From assembly GCA_000787465.1 (NCBI GenBank), contig JSYX01000738.1, forward strand, positions 1 through 14,989: DNA of 14,989 bases. The letters are read 5' to 3'. The first letter of the stretch is position 1. Every line of letters starts with the position of its first letter. A program made the position numbers and the translations under genes. This document shows positions 1-9,554 of the stretch, piece after piece. The notes under the pieces are model-generated. The model was not told the origin of the DNA. It was given only the letters and a program-made list of their open reading frames with translations, and did no database searches. The stretch comes from Thermomucor indicae-seudaticae (taxonomy: Eukaryota; Mucoromycota; Mucoromycetes; Mucorales; Lichtheimiaceae).

Positions 1-1037
1 ACACCCTGTCGCAAGGAGACTGCATTGACTCCCTACAGAACCGGATGAAGCTAACGGAAAAGGCATGGATCTTAGGTGACACTAAGCCATGAGCTCGAAG
101 AATGCCTTGACCGGGAGAGCACTCGGGTGCTCCCCGACACGCCCCCACCAAAACATCACATGCTACAGCACTGACTGTCCCCATACCGTGCTGTGCTTGA
201 TAGCATGCAAGATACAAGACGCTTCAACGACCCATATTTTAACAAAACGAATAAGGAATTTTTGGAAGCGTGGAGAGCAATCAATTGTATGCTTGCGATC
301 CTTACAAAAACCAAGACCATTGTACCACAGCCTTATCGTTTGCTGATAAGTAAAATAACGACAGCACAGGGCAATGTCGTACACCTCGGGCCGAGTATGG
401 CTATAACTGGTGTATAGACCTTGAGTCTATCCTTTACAGAACCTGCGATCGAAGGTCAATGTAGCATGTCATTCGTCCAAGATTGTAATTGTCATCTATG
501 CTTCAGCATTACGATAAGTCATTCGTTTAGCGTCATGTAGCACGGCACGAGCTGCCCAATAGGGTTGACTTTAAACTGGCCATGGCGCGAATGTATTGCT
601 CTTCTTTACATTCATGTTTTTTTTCCTTTGCTTTGTGGCGAAACGCATGCTTTGTTCAGCGTGTATCACATACAATGGATACGGTCGATCCGCCTACGCT
701 GCAATATGACCGTTGCCCAAAACTTAGTCGTTGGCGGTCTTTGCAACGTTTTTCCATCTCTATAAGGGGACACACCGCTCTGCCACTGTCCATACCGAAT
801 CCGAATCTATTCATGGATCCGATTCTTGCAGCTACTATAGTCGCCAAATTCTTCTTTCGTTGTTGTGATGCCACGTAGTAAACGCCGTCAGCGAAGAAGC
901 TACATAACACATACGTATTTTTCCCTTTGCAGTTGCAGAACAACCTTTTGAAACAACTATACAAGAGAGTAAGGGTCCGCTTCAGGGTTCTACCACTTAA
1001 TTACATAATGGAAGTATTAGCTATATACAAGCGTTTC
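1..1037. other. no supportable gene; left flank
   Basis: I see no gene here that I can support. The longest open stretches are about 80-100 codons: 175-417 on the plus strand and 656-964 on the minus strand. Neither shows a recognisable family motif, and neither can be extended by phase-consistent splicing. The right end holds the 3' flank of the MCMBP gene. Two small hairpins lie at 64-132. The region could be intergenic or a decayed element. Confidence 0.5.
64..132. repeat. two tandem small inverted repeats (hairpins)
   Basis: The first hairpin pairs CATGG (64-68) plus CTTAG (71-75) with CTAAG (82-86) plus CCATG (87-91): ten base pairs with a 2-nt bulge and a 6-nt loop. The second pairs GAGCAC (117-122) with GTGCTC (127-132) across a TCGG tetraloop. 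Both are visible in the sequence. The function is unknown and chance is possible, since nothing around them marks an RNA gene or a transposon end. Confidence 0.35.
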
Positions 1038-3312
1038 TTAATTGCGGTTCGGTTTTGACGATTTCGCAAGACGTTCCCGTCTGGCAATGTCCAAACGCTT
1101 GGCGTGCTCATACGACTCGGTCGTGAGTGTTGTCTCTCCAAATGACAGGGAAACAAGCCTATACTGCTGGGTCAGCCGTATTCATCCATAATCCCACAAT
1201 ACTTTTTCTTAACGTTACCTGGCCAAATTGACTCTAAACATCAAGTCTTCCTGAGACGTCAATTGTTCAGAGTTTTGGGAAGCAGCTTTCCGCTCTTCGA
1301 CAAAAGATTGTTGAATATGCTGCGAAATAGTTGCCCATAATGAGGCTTACAAACTTTTTGTATTTGGCACATGCTGCAACAAGAACGTACCTCTGAGACC
1401 TTGTCCGGGATATCACAAACAGCATGTTTGGCAGCATGTATATACTTTCTAAAGATATCTAGAGTTTCCTTTGGAACATGGGGTTTTTCATCTGTGGAAT
1501 ACTTGGGTTGCATCCTGACACTGCAGTGGTTCTAAGTTCATCCAAGTCATTCATTCATTCATTGAGCCAAACGGGGAAAAAAGGTACTAGGTCCCAAGAT
1601 TAACTTACAGGTAGCATCGATTTCCCGGGAGACAAGCTGAGAACAGCCAGGTCGGTATCGAATTCGAATTGACTGTACGGAAACACGTAGCTCAAGGTTT
1701 GATTCTGTACGATATTGTTTAAAGCATGAATATTTCGAACGCCTATATTATTATTAGTGCGATAGAAGAGGACTACCGCTTAAATAGATACATACCCGTA
1801 TCACCAAGAGAACCTTCCGTCAGGACAGTTTCATCAATAATGAGCAACGTGCCTTCAACGAGTTGAAGCAGGCCAGCCTGCAAACTCTCGTTAACGCTCT
1901 TAGGCGAAAAGCTCTTCTTGTTCAGCACATCAATTGTCAAAGGCACCATCACAAGATGCTGTACAAGATCCTCTAATAAGGATCTGACCAGGCTCACTGC
2001 AGACGATCCTTCTGTCTTTTTGTTGCTGTGTTCTGGGAAATTCGATATATTCAACGCAAAGTGGCCGACCTTGACGCCACGAGTCGCGGAGGAACTACAC
2101 AGCAAATATCAGTCGACAAGATCCATGGGATCTAATTAAAATAAAACTTACACACGCGACAAGAGATGTAGCAATACAAACTCGGCCACAAGCAGGTCAC
2201 CTCCGAAGGTTGTCGCAATATGCTCCACCAGCTTTGGTCGGATATCGCGAGCTTGATGCAACAAGTCATGCTGCTTTTCTTTCCGCAGCATAAAAGCTCC
2301 GGCCTCTGCGCCGTCGAGTGACCTATGGGTGATTGCATGTATCACTGGAGTCCCAGAAAGTGTTGTCAGAGGGGTATCAAAGTCAATGCCCGTGTCGTTG
2401 GGTTGTTGCTGTTGTTGCTGAACATGTGTGAGAACACCAATCACCTCAATCAACTGGCCGACCCTGACAGACTCCACTGCCTCATAAAATTTAACAATGG
2501 CTGAGGCGTGTGGCACGTCTGAAAGTGGGAATTTCTCTTTCGCAGCCGCGCACTTTTCTTCTCTCTCCCTTTCAGCAAGGCTTAGACGACTGAATTCTTG
2601 TTCATAATCTATTTTGTTTGTTAGACGTGGACAAATTAAGTATAATACAATAATGTATTTACCTGAGGAACGGTATAAGCAGTCCTTCAACCATGTGGTT
2701 TCTCCTGGCGGTGATACACAATAGGTAATGCATCGTTCACCAAACCAATCACTCGTGATTGTATCAGGTTCCATTGTTTCGTCCTGTTAAGGGGGTCGCA
2801 TTAGTTCAAGTCCAGATCAAAAGAAGAGTAAACATACGTCGATGTCCACGGTATCTTCGGTATATCTGTAACAGACGATCTTTTCGTTGCCAGTTTTCGG
2901 GTCCTTTTTCTTGTATGCGGCCATAAACATCTCTTGACCCAGTCCCGAGTCTTGAACCATGCATCGGAAGCGAACCAAGGTATTTTTAGGCAATTGTTGC
3001 ACAGGCACGTTATTTATGGAAGGAATCTAGATAGCACGGGGCAATTCAGCCCATGCCCAAAGCAGCAAGACGACAGACAGCGAGAGGTTATTACCTGATC
3101 GCGTGCTTCAATTGATGCAAAAAGATCCGCAAAATACTTTGAAGGATCAAATGCGCTCGGCTGCGATCCGGGCTTCTGAATGAACTTTTCTGAGACAAAA
3201 TGAATAAAGGGTGATTCATTCATACAGATCAAGGTGGTGTTTCATTACCAAACAGATCGTTGACGACTTTTAAAGGAGACTTGATTGCTTCCATGTAGCG
3301 ATTGGTTGCCAT
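1038..3312 (-). CDS. MCMBP: MCM complex-binding protein (MCMBP/ETG1 family), 10 exons
   Basis: This is a nuclear replication factor. The family binds MCM2-7 subunits and helps assemble or unload the helicase and maintain sister-chromatid cohesion. Exons on the minus strand are 3312-3249, 3189-3095, 3026-2838, 2783-2663, 2608-2152, 2094-1796, 1742-1609, 1531-1391, 1319-1219 and 1158-1038. All phases agree and give 573 residues, a little shorter than animal homologues (about 640). Family blocks appear in order: an N-terminal region ending in VRFRCMVQD (about 71-79), a short polyQ stretch before the mid-domain HAITHRSLDGAE block, LLHLLSRV across intron 5, then GTLLIIDET (about 390-398), LNNIVQNQTLSYVFPY, and a C-terminal IQQSFVEER followed by ARLVSLSFGETTLT. 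The ATG at 3312 was chosen because exon 1 splices in phase into EKFIQKPG. Introns are 53-77 nt. The 3484 gene diverges from it. Confidence is high for the family and good for nearly every splice site. Confidence 0.93.
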
Positions 3313-3483
3313 TCTTTTTACAATGGCACGGAAACTGTCACACACACGCTAAGGGAAAAAGCGTTGCGCGCGGTGATTTAAAAAAAAGAATGCAATTGAA
3401 CCTTGAGCGAAGCTTTTTCCCTTCTTTTCTTTCTTCCTCTTTCCTTTGTACTTTTTACCCAGGGCAGGGCAGGCTGTATATAT
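3313..3483. promoter_or_regulatory. shared divergent promoter between MCMBP and the 3484 gene
   Basis: Only 171 bp separate the two start codons, so both promoters must lie here or overlap the genes. It holds a GC-rich GCGTTGCGCGC stretch near 3361-3372, which faintly resembles an E2F/MBF-type site. There is a pyrimidine-rich tract at 3413-3448, typical of fungal core promoters, and a TATATATA run just before the plus-strand ATG. Assigning factors to these sites is inference. Confidence 0.45.
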
Positions 3484-4707
3484 ATGGACCCTTCCAACCC
3501 TGGTATATGGTCACACAACCAAGGCATTGATTTGTTATCGAGTCAAGCAGACCCTTATGACACACGCCCGAGCTTAGCTGATATTACTGTGGCCGATATA
3601 CTCGAACGTTATAAGCATGACACGGACTTGCTGAAACACATTCTTTTGGCCAAAACAGAAGAAGACAAGGTGCGCCCCTCCTTTTAATAATAATAAAAAG
3701 ATTGACGCATGACTCAAGTCAGTTACTATTCAGCGGCGTGCTGCAGAAGAAGTGCGTTTAGCTGAACAGGCTCGATTACAGCTAAAGTATTTGGAATTAT
3801 TGGAAGGAGGACAACACAACCGTAGGTCAAGCGATCCATCATCCCTTGTGGATAGTTTCGGTAAGTTTTAAAAAGCACTTTGTTTCCATGATAATAGTAT
3901 AATTGAACACTCTTGCCAGGGTCGTTGGGAATGTCGCCATCCACTGAAGTGGCGGCAACGCCGGAATGGCTCAACAATAGTAGTAGTAGCAGTTTACCTT
4001 TAATGGCACCGATGCCTTCCGCAACCCAAGTCGTTAGTAGTAGTAGTAAAACACCACCGTCGCCTTTCGGATCATTCGATGTGCCGTTTGCCGAGTTGAC
4101 CATATCTTCTTCTTCTCCCGAACCTCATCATGCAGCCACAGCCACAAGTCAACAGACATACGCGTCCTCTACTACAACAACGACGACGACGATAAACGAG
4201 GCACCTTTATTACAGAATGAAGCAGCCCCCAGCGACCGACCCGTCAAGCGCACACTTTCCCGAACGCGTTCTCAACGTAAACCAAGCACATCGTCAAAAA
4301 ATTCCAAGAGAAACCGACTCGGGCCACCACCGCATTCACCTCGACCTGAAGAACCTCCCGAGTCGGATCAACAACAGACGAGAGGAGAACCACGATTAGA
4401 TCATAATAAAGTCATGGAAGCTTTACGAGCCAAATTGCGTCGTTCTTCTTCTTCCAATAATAATGCATCAAAACAACAACAACAACAACAACAGCAGCAG
4501 CAGCAGCAACAACAACAAGCGGGGGGCAGTATGTCGCCTACCGGGATGTTGCTCCTAGATCTAAAAAATTCCAACAAGTCACAGCGCAAACCGCATGTAG
4601 CTAGTAGTATTCGTCGGCCACGACCGTTTGCATCCGCACACAACTATTGCGAAACGGCGAAGGCAAAGGAGTCGTCGTCGTCGTCGTCGTCCGGGGAACA
4701 GGTTTGA
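3484..4707 (+). CDS. Ser/Gln-rich coiled-coil protein, unknown function, 3 exons
   Basis: Exons are 3484-3669, 3734-3860 and 3920-4707, with introns of 64 and 59 nt (GT-AG, consistent phases), giving 366 residues. Residues about 35-90 form a charged, probably helical segment with the block LLKHILLAKTEEDK running across intron 1 into RRAAEEVRLAEQ. This looks like a conserved core and likely coiled coil. The rest is low complexity: runs of Ser, Thr and Pro, basic patches such as KRTLSRTRSQRKPS, and 15 Gln at 4474-4518. There is no signal peptide or membrane segment. The composition suggests a nuclear or regulatory protein, and I have a weak memory of similar EEDKRR blocks in fungal regulatory proteins, but no DNA-binding domain is visible. 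I do not recognise the family. It diverges from MCMBP and stops 198 bp before the MEA1-like gene. Confidence 0.75.
4474..4518 (+). repeat. CAA/CAG trinucleotide tract coding 15 Gln
   Basis: Fifteen consecutive Gln codons of mixed CAA and CAG lie inside exon 3 of the 3484 gene. The interruption by both codon types argues for a long-standing coding repeat. Length polymorphism between strains would be expected. Shorter repeats of this kind occur in the MCMBP gene (near 2402-2420), in the MEA1-like gene (5531-5548) and as GAA units at about 9709-9727, inside intron 1 of the 7TM gene. Confidence 0.9.
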
Positions 4708-4905
4708 TGTATCTGTCCGATCACACATACCACCTCTTTCTCCCATTTTTTCTGTCATGAACCCGCCCGTTCTTTTTCTATCGTATTGCTTGTACCATAA
4801 TTTTGTTTATCAAAAGAGATATATACCACGTCTGTACCTGTCATTATTATATTCCGTCTTGGGTCACATTGTTACCATAAACTTGGAATCCGTGTCACAC
4901 TTGTC

Positions 4906-5569
4906 ATGGAGAACTCCTCGGACGGTAAAAACGTCAATCACGATCGTTTTAAGCATTGTTTGGAACATTGACTGTTCAGTTTTAGTTACAGATGTTGTTG
5001 AGGAATTTGCACGGCAAATCGAGCAAGGTGAGTAGAGTGGGATCAAGCCTGATGTCTTAATGCGCAATGCATTCATTACGGGGTAAAGTGTGCGCAATAT
5101 CTTCTCCGTCAGCGGACGACGATGACGACCCAAACGAAGGATTGACGGACAATGGTGGTGAATGGGGATATCAACCACTTGCACAAGACGACAACGAAGA
5201 AGAACACGTGTCAGACGATGATCATGAGGAGGAGGAGCCTGTCGTTCCGGAGCCACCAACGTTAACCATTGATAAAGACCAAGAACTCTCAGAAGGTAAA
5301 AACATATAGTATGCGTCATAGAGCGAAACTAAACCTTTGCTCTCTCCCAGACACGGCCAACACGATTAGATCCATCATGAGTAACATTAAATTACCTGAC
5401 AGCGCGGTTCCTGGTAAAGTTATTATTACGTAGCTAGGGGGTCAGAAAACGATTGAGCTCACTGAGGATCGCTCCTTCTATAGAATGGGCAAAGGCGATT
5501 CCCGAATCCATGTGGATGCCCCGTGTAATACAACAACAACAACAACAGGATGACAGTAACAAGGAGTGA
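4906..5569 (+). CDS. MEA1 (male-enhanced antigen 1) family small acidic protein, 5 exons
   Basis: Exons are 4906-4924, 4986-5027, 5113-5295, 5351-5413 and 5484-5569, giving 130 residues. The family signature is seen as WGYQPL (38-43) followed by an acidic stretch. The C-terminal block has IRSIMSNIKLP (about 87-97) and VPEWAKAIPESMW (about 101-113), matching the MEA1 pattern of a conserved tyrosine block, an acidic middle and a C-terminal VP-W motif. The molecular role of MEA1 proteins is poorly known; none is assigned here. The first exon has only 19 nt. Intron 1 has three in-frame acceptors 6 nt apart (ending 4979, 4985, 4991), so the N-terminus may vary by two to four residues. The last residues include six Gln. 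It converges with IPI1, leaving a 208-bp gap at 5570-5777 that probably holds both 3' ends. Confidence 0.82.
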
Positions 5570-5777
5570 ATATGAATTAGACGAATGTATGTATAATGCG
5601 TAATCCCAAATTGCTGTTGTTTTGCGTCGAACGGTTTTTGGGAATATCTCGTTTCAGTAGATTATTCTTTTGGCGGGAAACAGGAGCAACTTGAGCTTCT
5701 CATGACGTACAATGCTGAATGCCACAGTGGGTGATTGTTCACCTGAATTGACGTGCGCACAATAGACTATGTACAAT

Positions 5778-8380
5778 TCATTCAAAATCACCAAGTAGTT
5801 TTGCCATATCATCATCAATAGTAAAGTATCCTGTATATGACGGACTTGATTGTACCGCGTACAGAAGCCGCAGGAATTCGCGAGTTATAGCTTTTGCGGC
5901 AGACTGAGGATGGCAATGGTCATAATAATTGAGAAGCGCCTACGCGAAGAACGAGTCAACACTTTGTGCGTTGCAACAGAAAAACGGTGTCTGATTAAAC
6001 AATACCTTGAAAAGAGCACGTCGCTGGTCACCTTCAAGACAGTTCAGGAAACCCCACAGGGCGGGGAGAAGCGAAAGCAGCTCTTCTTGATCAACGTTCA
6101 TCATCATCTTTCCTGCAGGCTTCAGGAAAGTTTTACCGTCATGTCATTCGGAAGTGGATAGACATAGTCGACAGATATCTTACCTCAGAGCCAAGAATAC
6201 CCATGACATGGTCAATGACCTTGTCTGCCCACGCGGGTGGTTTGTTGGATGTTTTTGCCAGTAAGTATAGAGCTGTCAGCTCACAAAGAGAAATGTTCAT
6301 GATTCGCAAGACCGTATCAACCTATAGGCGTATCAGCTTGATATTAGCATAATAAATACAAAATATAAATACCTTTCCTGGCCGTCGTTCGACAGAGTCT
6401 GCGCCATACGGGAAATAAGCCATCAGATGCTTCAATAGCTGTTGCAAATGTTGGTCCAACCACGCGTCCGTAACATTCACGTTTGATTCCTCCTTCTGCT
6501 GCCGTCTTCTAACTAGTGAGCGCCATAAGATGATCGATAACTTAAATACAATCTGTAGCAACTCTAGCGCAGGAGACTCGGCTATCCGACTAGTGGAAAA
6601 GGAAGAGAAGACGGTAGGTGCAGCCTCCAGCCAAGCTGCCACCAGCACAGGCTGAAAGTCCTCGATCAGTTTCTACACAGTAAGTAAAAGTGTTAGATCA
6701 CCTGGGGCTTGCTTGGTACATATGTATGCATATACTTGCCTGGATGTCGCTTTCATTTTCCGGATTTGATAATGTGTCCTTGTTGGTTGCTGCTGCATCA
6801 TTTTGTGACGGACCCGAGGACTCAAAAATGGAGATCCCAGGCAGCTTTTGTTCCGCAGAGCAGAGGTATGGACAAGTGACTTTTGACAGTGGATGGGCGA
6901 TAATAATACTACTGGATGCCTTGATCAAAGTGTCATCAATATCGTGTGTCTAGTAATATTTATAAAGAACACTGTACCGGTGTTCCCTTTCCCCAAACAA
7001 TAGTCCTGACGGGTTCAGCACCTGGAGACGCAGAGAATTTACGCTTCAAGGTTTGTCGTTCGTGAGGGTTCCGGATAGTGTCCAGTAAAAACCACATTCT
7101 GTATTATACAATTAGCGTCTCTCTCTAGATGTGTTTGCAACCAAAAAAAAAGGATCTACCTTTCATCATGATTCTGCGCCAATCCGGCTTCAAGGAACTT
7201 TTGCAAACTGTCCAAAAGGTTCAATTTGTTCTAACAAGAAGTTCATTTACACACGTTTTCGTCGCATAAATAACAATTACTCTTGAAAGTTTACCTTGTG
7301 TAAATACAAATGCGATTTTGCAGCTACTGTCTTGACATTGGAAGTGGTAGTAGTTCCAGCTACTGCTACACCGTTTGTGCTATTATTGAGATTGTTTGAT
7401 TCGACTAATAAAAGACTAGAGTAGATGCCCAAGATCTTTTTCATTTTCGTCATAAGAAATCCATATATAAATGTGGAAATGAGTGATCCCTACCCGATCC
7501 CAAAACTTGGAGACGACCAATTCTGGAGCGATATCCAACCAGATATTCATGAACTTGATACCATCGAGCCGTATATCTTGGAAAATGTGAGTCATGGCAG
7601 TGCAGGTATACATGATCAATAATGGAAGAAAGGGCTGTAAGTCGGCCTGATCGTCGAAAGTCAATATGTATATACAATAGACTTATATAGATTTGTTTAC
7701 CTTGTCAATGGACGGTATCCATTCCTCGATAAAGCTTAGCAGGGTCTTTCGAACTTGCCGGTCCTTCTTGTATTAAGTCAATTCGTCTTTGTCTTTTGTA
7801 TTTGAACAACGAACTAACCTCATCGACGAAAAGACGCAAGATACCATGGATGACGGTATTAAGTGATGATGTTAGTTCTTCTGGATAAGTATTTGATAAC
7901 TCTGCAAGACCTCGCACAGCCTCTGGCAGCAAATCTTTTTTAGTCTTTCTTCTGTTTGATCAAAGGTTGTCTGTCTAACTCTGTTACCGATTCGAACGCC
8001 AGCGTTATAGTGCCGTACTCGCGTAAGTAGATCAGAAAGCGTAAGATTCCGGTTAGTCGTTGCTTGGTTTGATTTGTCTTCAGTAATGCTCTGATTCGGA
8101 AGCGAGATGCCTAAACAGCAGTAACCGTTTGCGTGTAAGCGAGCTTTGTAAGATGTAGTAATCGATTGCGAAAATTGGGTGATTTCTCACTTTTTGATCT
8201 GAATGACGTGTCGGTGTAGTTGTCTGGCAAAGCCTTCTTCTTTCCAACTTTGAGCTTCTTTTTCTGTTGAAGCAAACAAACGTTCAGAGTTCCATTTTTC
8301 AGGCTGTGCTATTGAAATTGCTAATGACGTGCCTTGAAATCTTCAACTTTTGCTTGTCTCTTTTTTCTTGCGTTCGGCAT
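5778..8380 (-). CDS. IPI1: pre-rRNA-processing protein IPI1/TEX10, 14 exons
   Basis: IPI1 is a subunit of the nuclear Rix1/PELP1-TEX10-WDR18 complex, needed for ITS2 processing and maturation of pre-60S particles. Exons on the minus strand are 8380-8333, 8263-8191, 8110-7988, 7934-7819, 7766-7701, 7646-7494, 7435-7295, 7230-7160, 7098-6978, 6919-6740, 6672-6373, 6321-6184, 6119-6006 and 5939-5778, giving 601 residues. Family features in order are a Lys-rich start with KKKLKVGKKK, then TDTSFRSKSI, LTLSDLL..RHYNAGVR, LPEAVRGLAEL, RLFVDE, RQVRKTLLSFIEEW and DLQPFLPLLIMYTCTAMTHI, followed by further helical (HEAT-like) segments. It is longer than yeast IPI1 (about 330) and shorter than human TEX10. 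Introns 1 and 10 start with GC, not GT. Intron 9 (6920-6977) is the least certain junction, and the acceptor of exon 13 (6119 or 6107) is also open. The family call is very firm. Confidence 0.92.
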
Positions 8381-8543
8381 ATTCCCAAAGAAAGAAAACG
8401 CCAAAAAATTCTTTCCTTATGGCTTGCTTTGAATTTTGCATGATAAGACAATAGTGTCTGTCGAGAGTTGAACCATGACTCTTGTACAATGCTTGATTTC
8501 TAATTTACGCCTGCATCGACTTAGCCAGTAAACTTTGGTAAAC
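8381..8543. promoter_or_regulatory. short intergenic region, likely bidirectional promoter
   Basis: These 163 bp lie between the IPI1 start codon and the ATG of the tentative small gene at 8544. It carries A/T-rich stretches and an AGAGT...ACTCT mini inverted repeat near 8463-8484. No clear TATA or CCAAT box was found. The promoter role for IPI1 is inferred from position only. Confidence 0.4.
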
Positions 8544-8815
8544 ATGGGAAGATCACTGAATAGCACAGCGTCTCGTTTCCAGAGCAAGAATATCCGAAAG
8601 CGAACTTCAGATCATCCAGCCGGTAACAACGAAGCCTTCATGATATTTCGGTCACAAAAGTGGTTTTGATCGTACGGTAATTGATGAAAAGAACAGGAAA
8701 AAGCTTAAAGTTGTTTCATTTATTGTAGCCATCAGGGAACTGTAATTTCTTTGGTCATAGTTGTCCACACTTTTATGATGACGCTAAGAATGACCAATGG
8801 CGAGAGCAACTATGA
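8544..8815 (+). CDS. tentative 52-residue basic protein with a Cys pair, 2 exons
   Basis: Exon 1 (8544-8622) starts MGRSLNSTASRF and is rich in Ser, Lys and Arg. A GT-AG intron of 113 nt (8623-8735) joins in phase to exon 2 (8736-8815), which reads GNCNFFGHSCPHFYDD and ends at TGA. The C-x5-C followed by His could bind a metal. I do not recognise a family. Against it: the intron is longer than its neighbours, an alternative acceptor at 8728 ends the frame after a few codons, and the protein is short. Further exons are possible: 8920-8936 looks like an intron 3' end with a CTGAC/CTAAC branch sequence and a CCAG acceptor, followed by a short frame ending at TAA. It diverges from IPI1. Confidence 0.35.
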
Positions 8816-9554
8816 CTGTGTCTTTCAATGGCAAGCGGCAAACGCCTTGTTCGTTACCGTCGTTGTACTCGAAATTTTTCCTAGGTTATTCGCCGTTTTT
8901 TTAATGCAGTTTGAACTGACTAACTATCCAGGTTTACAATGAAGAGGATGGTGACTCTAACTTATTATGGTAACCAAAAGGAGTCAACCCCCCTCCGTAG
9001 CCCGCCTAAATGTATTGCGATAATGTGGGGAAATCAAAAACCCGATCCGAAAGGGCATGTTGACAAGGGCGCGGCCAAAGCAGCACCACTAAAAAGTGTG
9101 AAAGTTTTGTTCATGTGACATGTTCATGACAATAATGTCTCAAAACATATCGAATAAGAAGGGTAATTGAATGTCAAAATCAAGATAGTCTAATAGACAG
9201 GTATAGAATCATTGTTCGAACAATGATGATTCGAGAAGTATTGTTCATCTTTTCTCCTTATTTCGATGTCTTAATTTATTACCATGACACCGTTTTGAAA
9301 CAATGAGAGCAATCAGGTAAGCGGGTTGACTACAAGAAAATGATTTACCCCGCAAACAAAGAGAGTGCCGCGGTGATTGTTTCCCCGCTTTCCATGCCTG
9401 TTTTGGATAAAGACGATTTTGCGCGACCACTACAAGTCGTCCATGTGCACAAACCTTTTTTCTTCTTTTTTTGCTTTTCTCTCTGTCTTTTCTTTTCCCA
9501 CCGCTTTTGATATTTACTGAGGAAAGAGATAGTGTGTGTTAGATTGTAGATGTC
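8816..9554. promoter_or_regulatory. gene-free region upstream of the 7TM gene
   Basis: No gene was supported in this 739-bp stretch. An open frame through 8751-8942 reads hydrophobic residues, but it overlaps intron-like sequence and has no recognisable motif. Features visible are the perfect palindrome at 9208-9227 and a pyrimidine-rich tract at 9454-9499, about 55-100 bp before the 7TM start codon, a usual fungal core-promoter position. I infer that the right half is the 7TM promoter. Confidence 0.5.
9208..9227. promoter_or_regulatory. perfect 20-bp palindrome with AACAATG cores
   Basis: The ten bases ATCATTGTTC are followed directly by their reverse complement, a perfect inverted repeat with no spacer. 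Each half contains AACAATG/CATTGTT, which fits the known HMG-box (SOX/MATA-HMG type) consensus WWCAAWG. A GAATC/GATTC pair flanks it slightly off centre, and another ATTGTTC follows at about 9242. It lies about 330 bp upstream of the 7TM start codon. Binding by an HMG protein or any dimer is inference. Confidence 0.55.

Noticed and set aside
175..417. about 80-codon plus-strand open frame ending at 417
   Set aside because: It has a plausible composition but no motif, no ATG near its start and no phase-consistent upstream exon.
656..964. 102-codon minus-strand open frame
   Set aside because: No motif, no extension by splicing and no recognisable family; too weak to call a gene.
4401..4643. 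minus-strand frame with a long Cys run
   Set aside because: The Cys run is merely the complement of the CAA/CAG polyQ tract.
4628..5035. 135-codon plus-strand frame bridging the end of the polyQ gene and the MEA1-like gene
   Set aside because: It runs through the 3' flank of one gene and through intron 1 of the next; both neighbours have better phase-consistent models.
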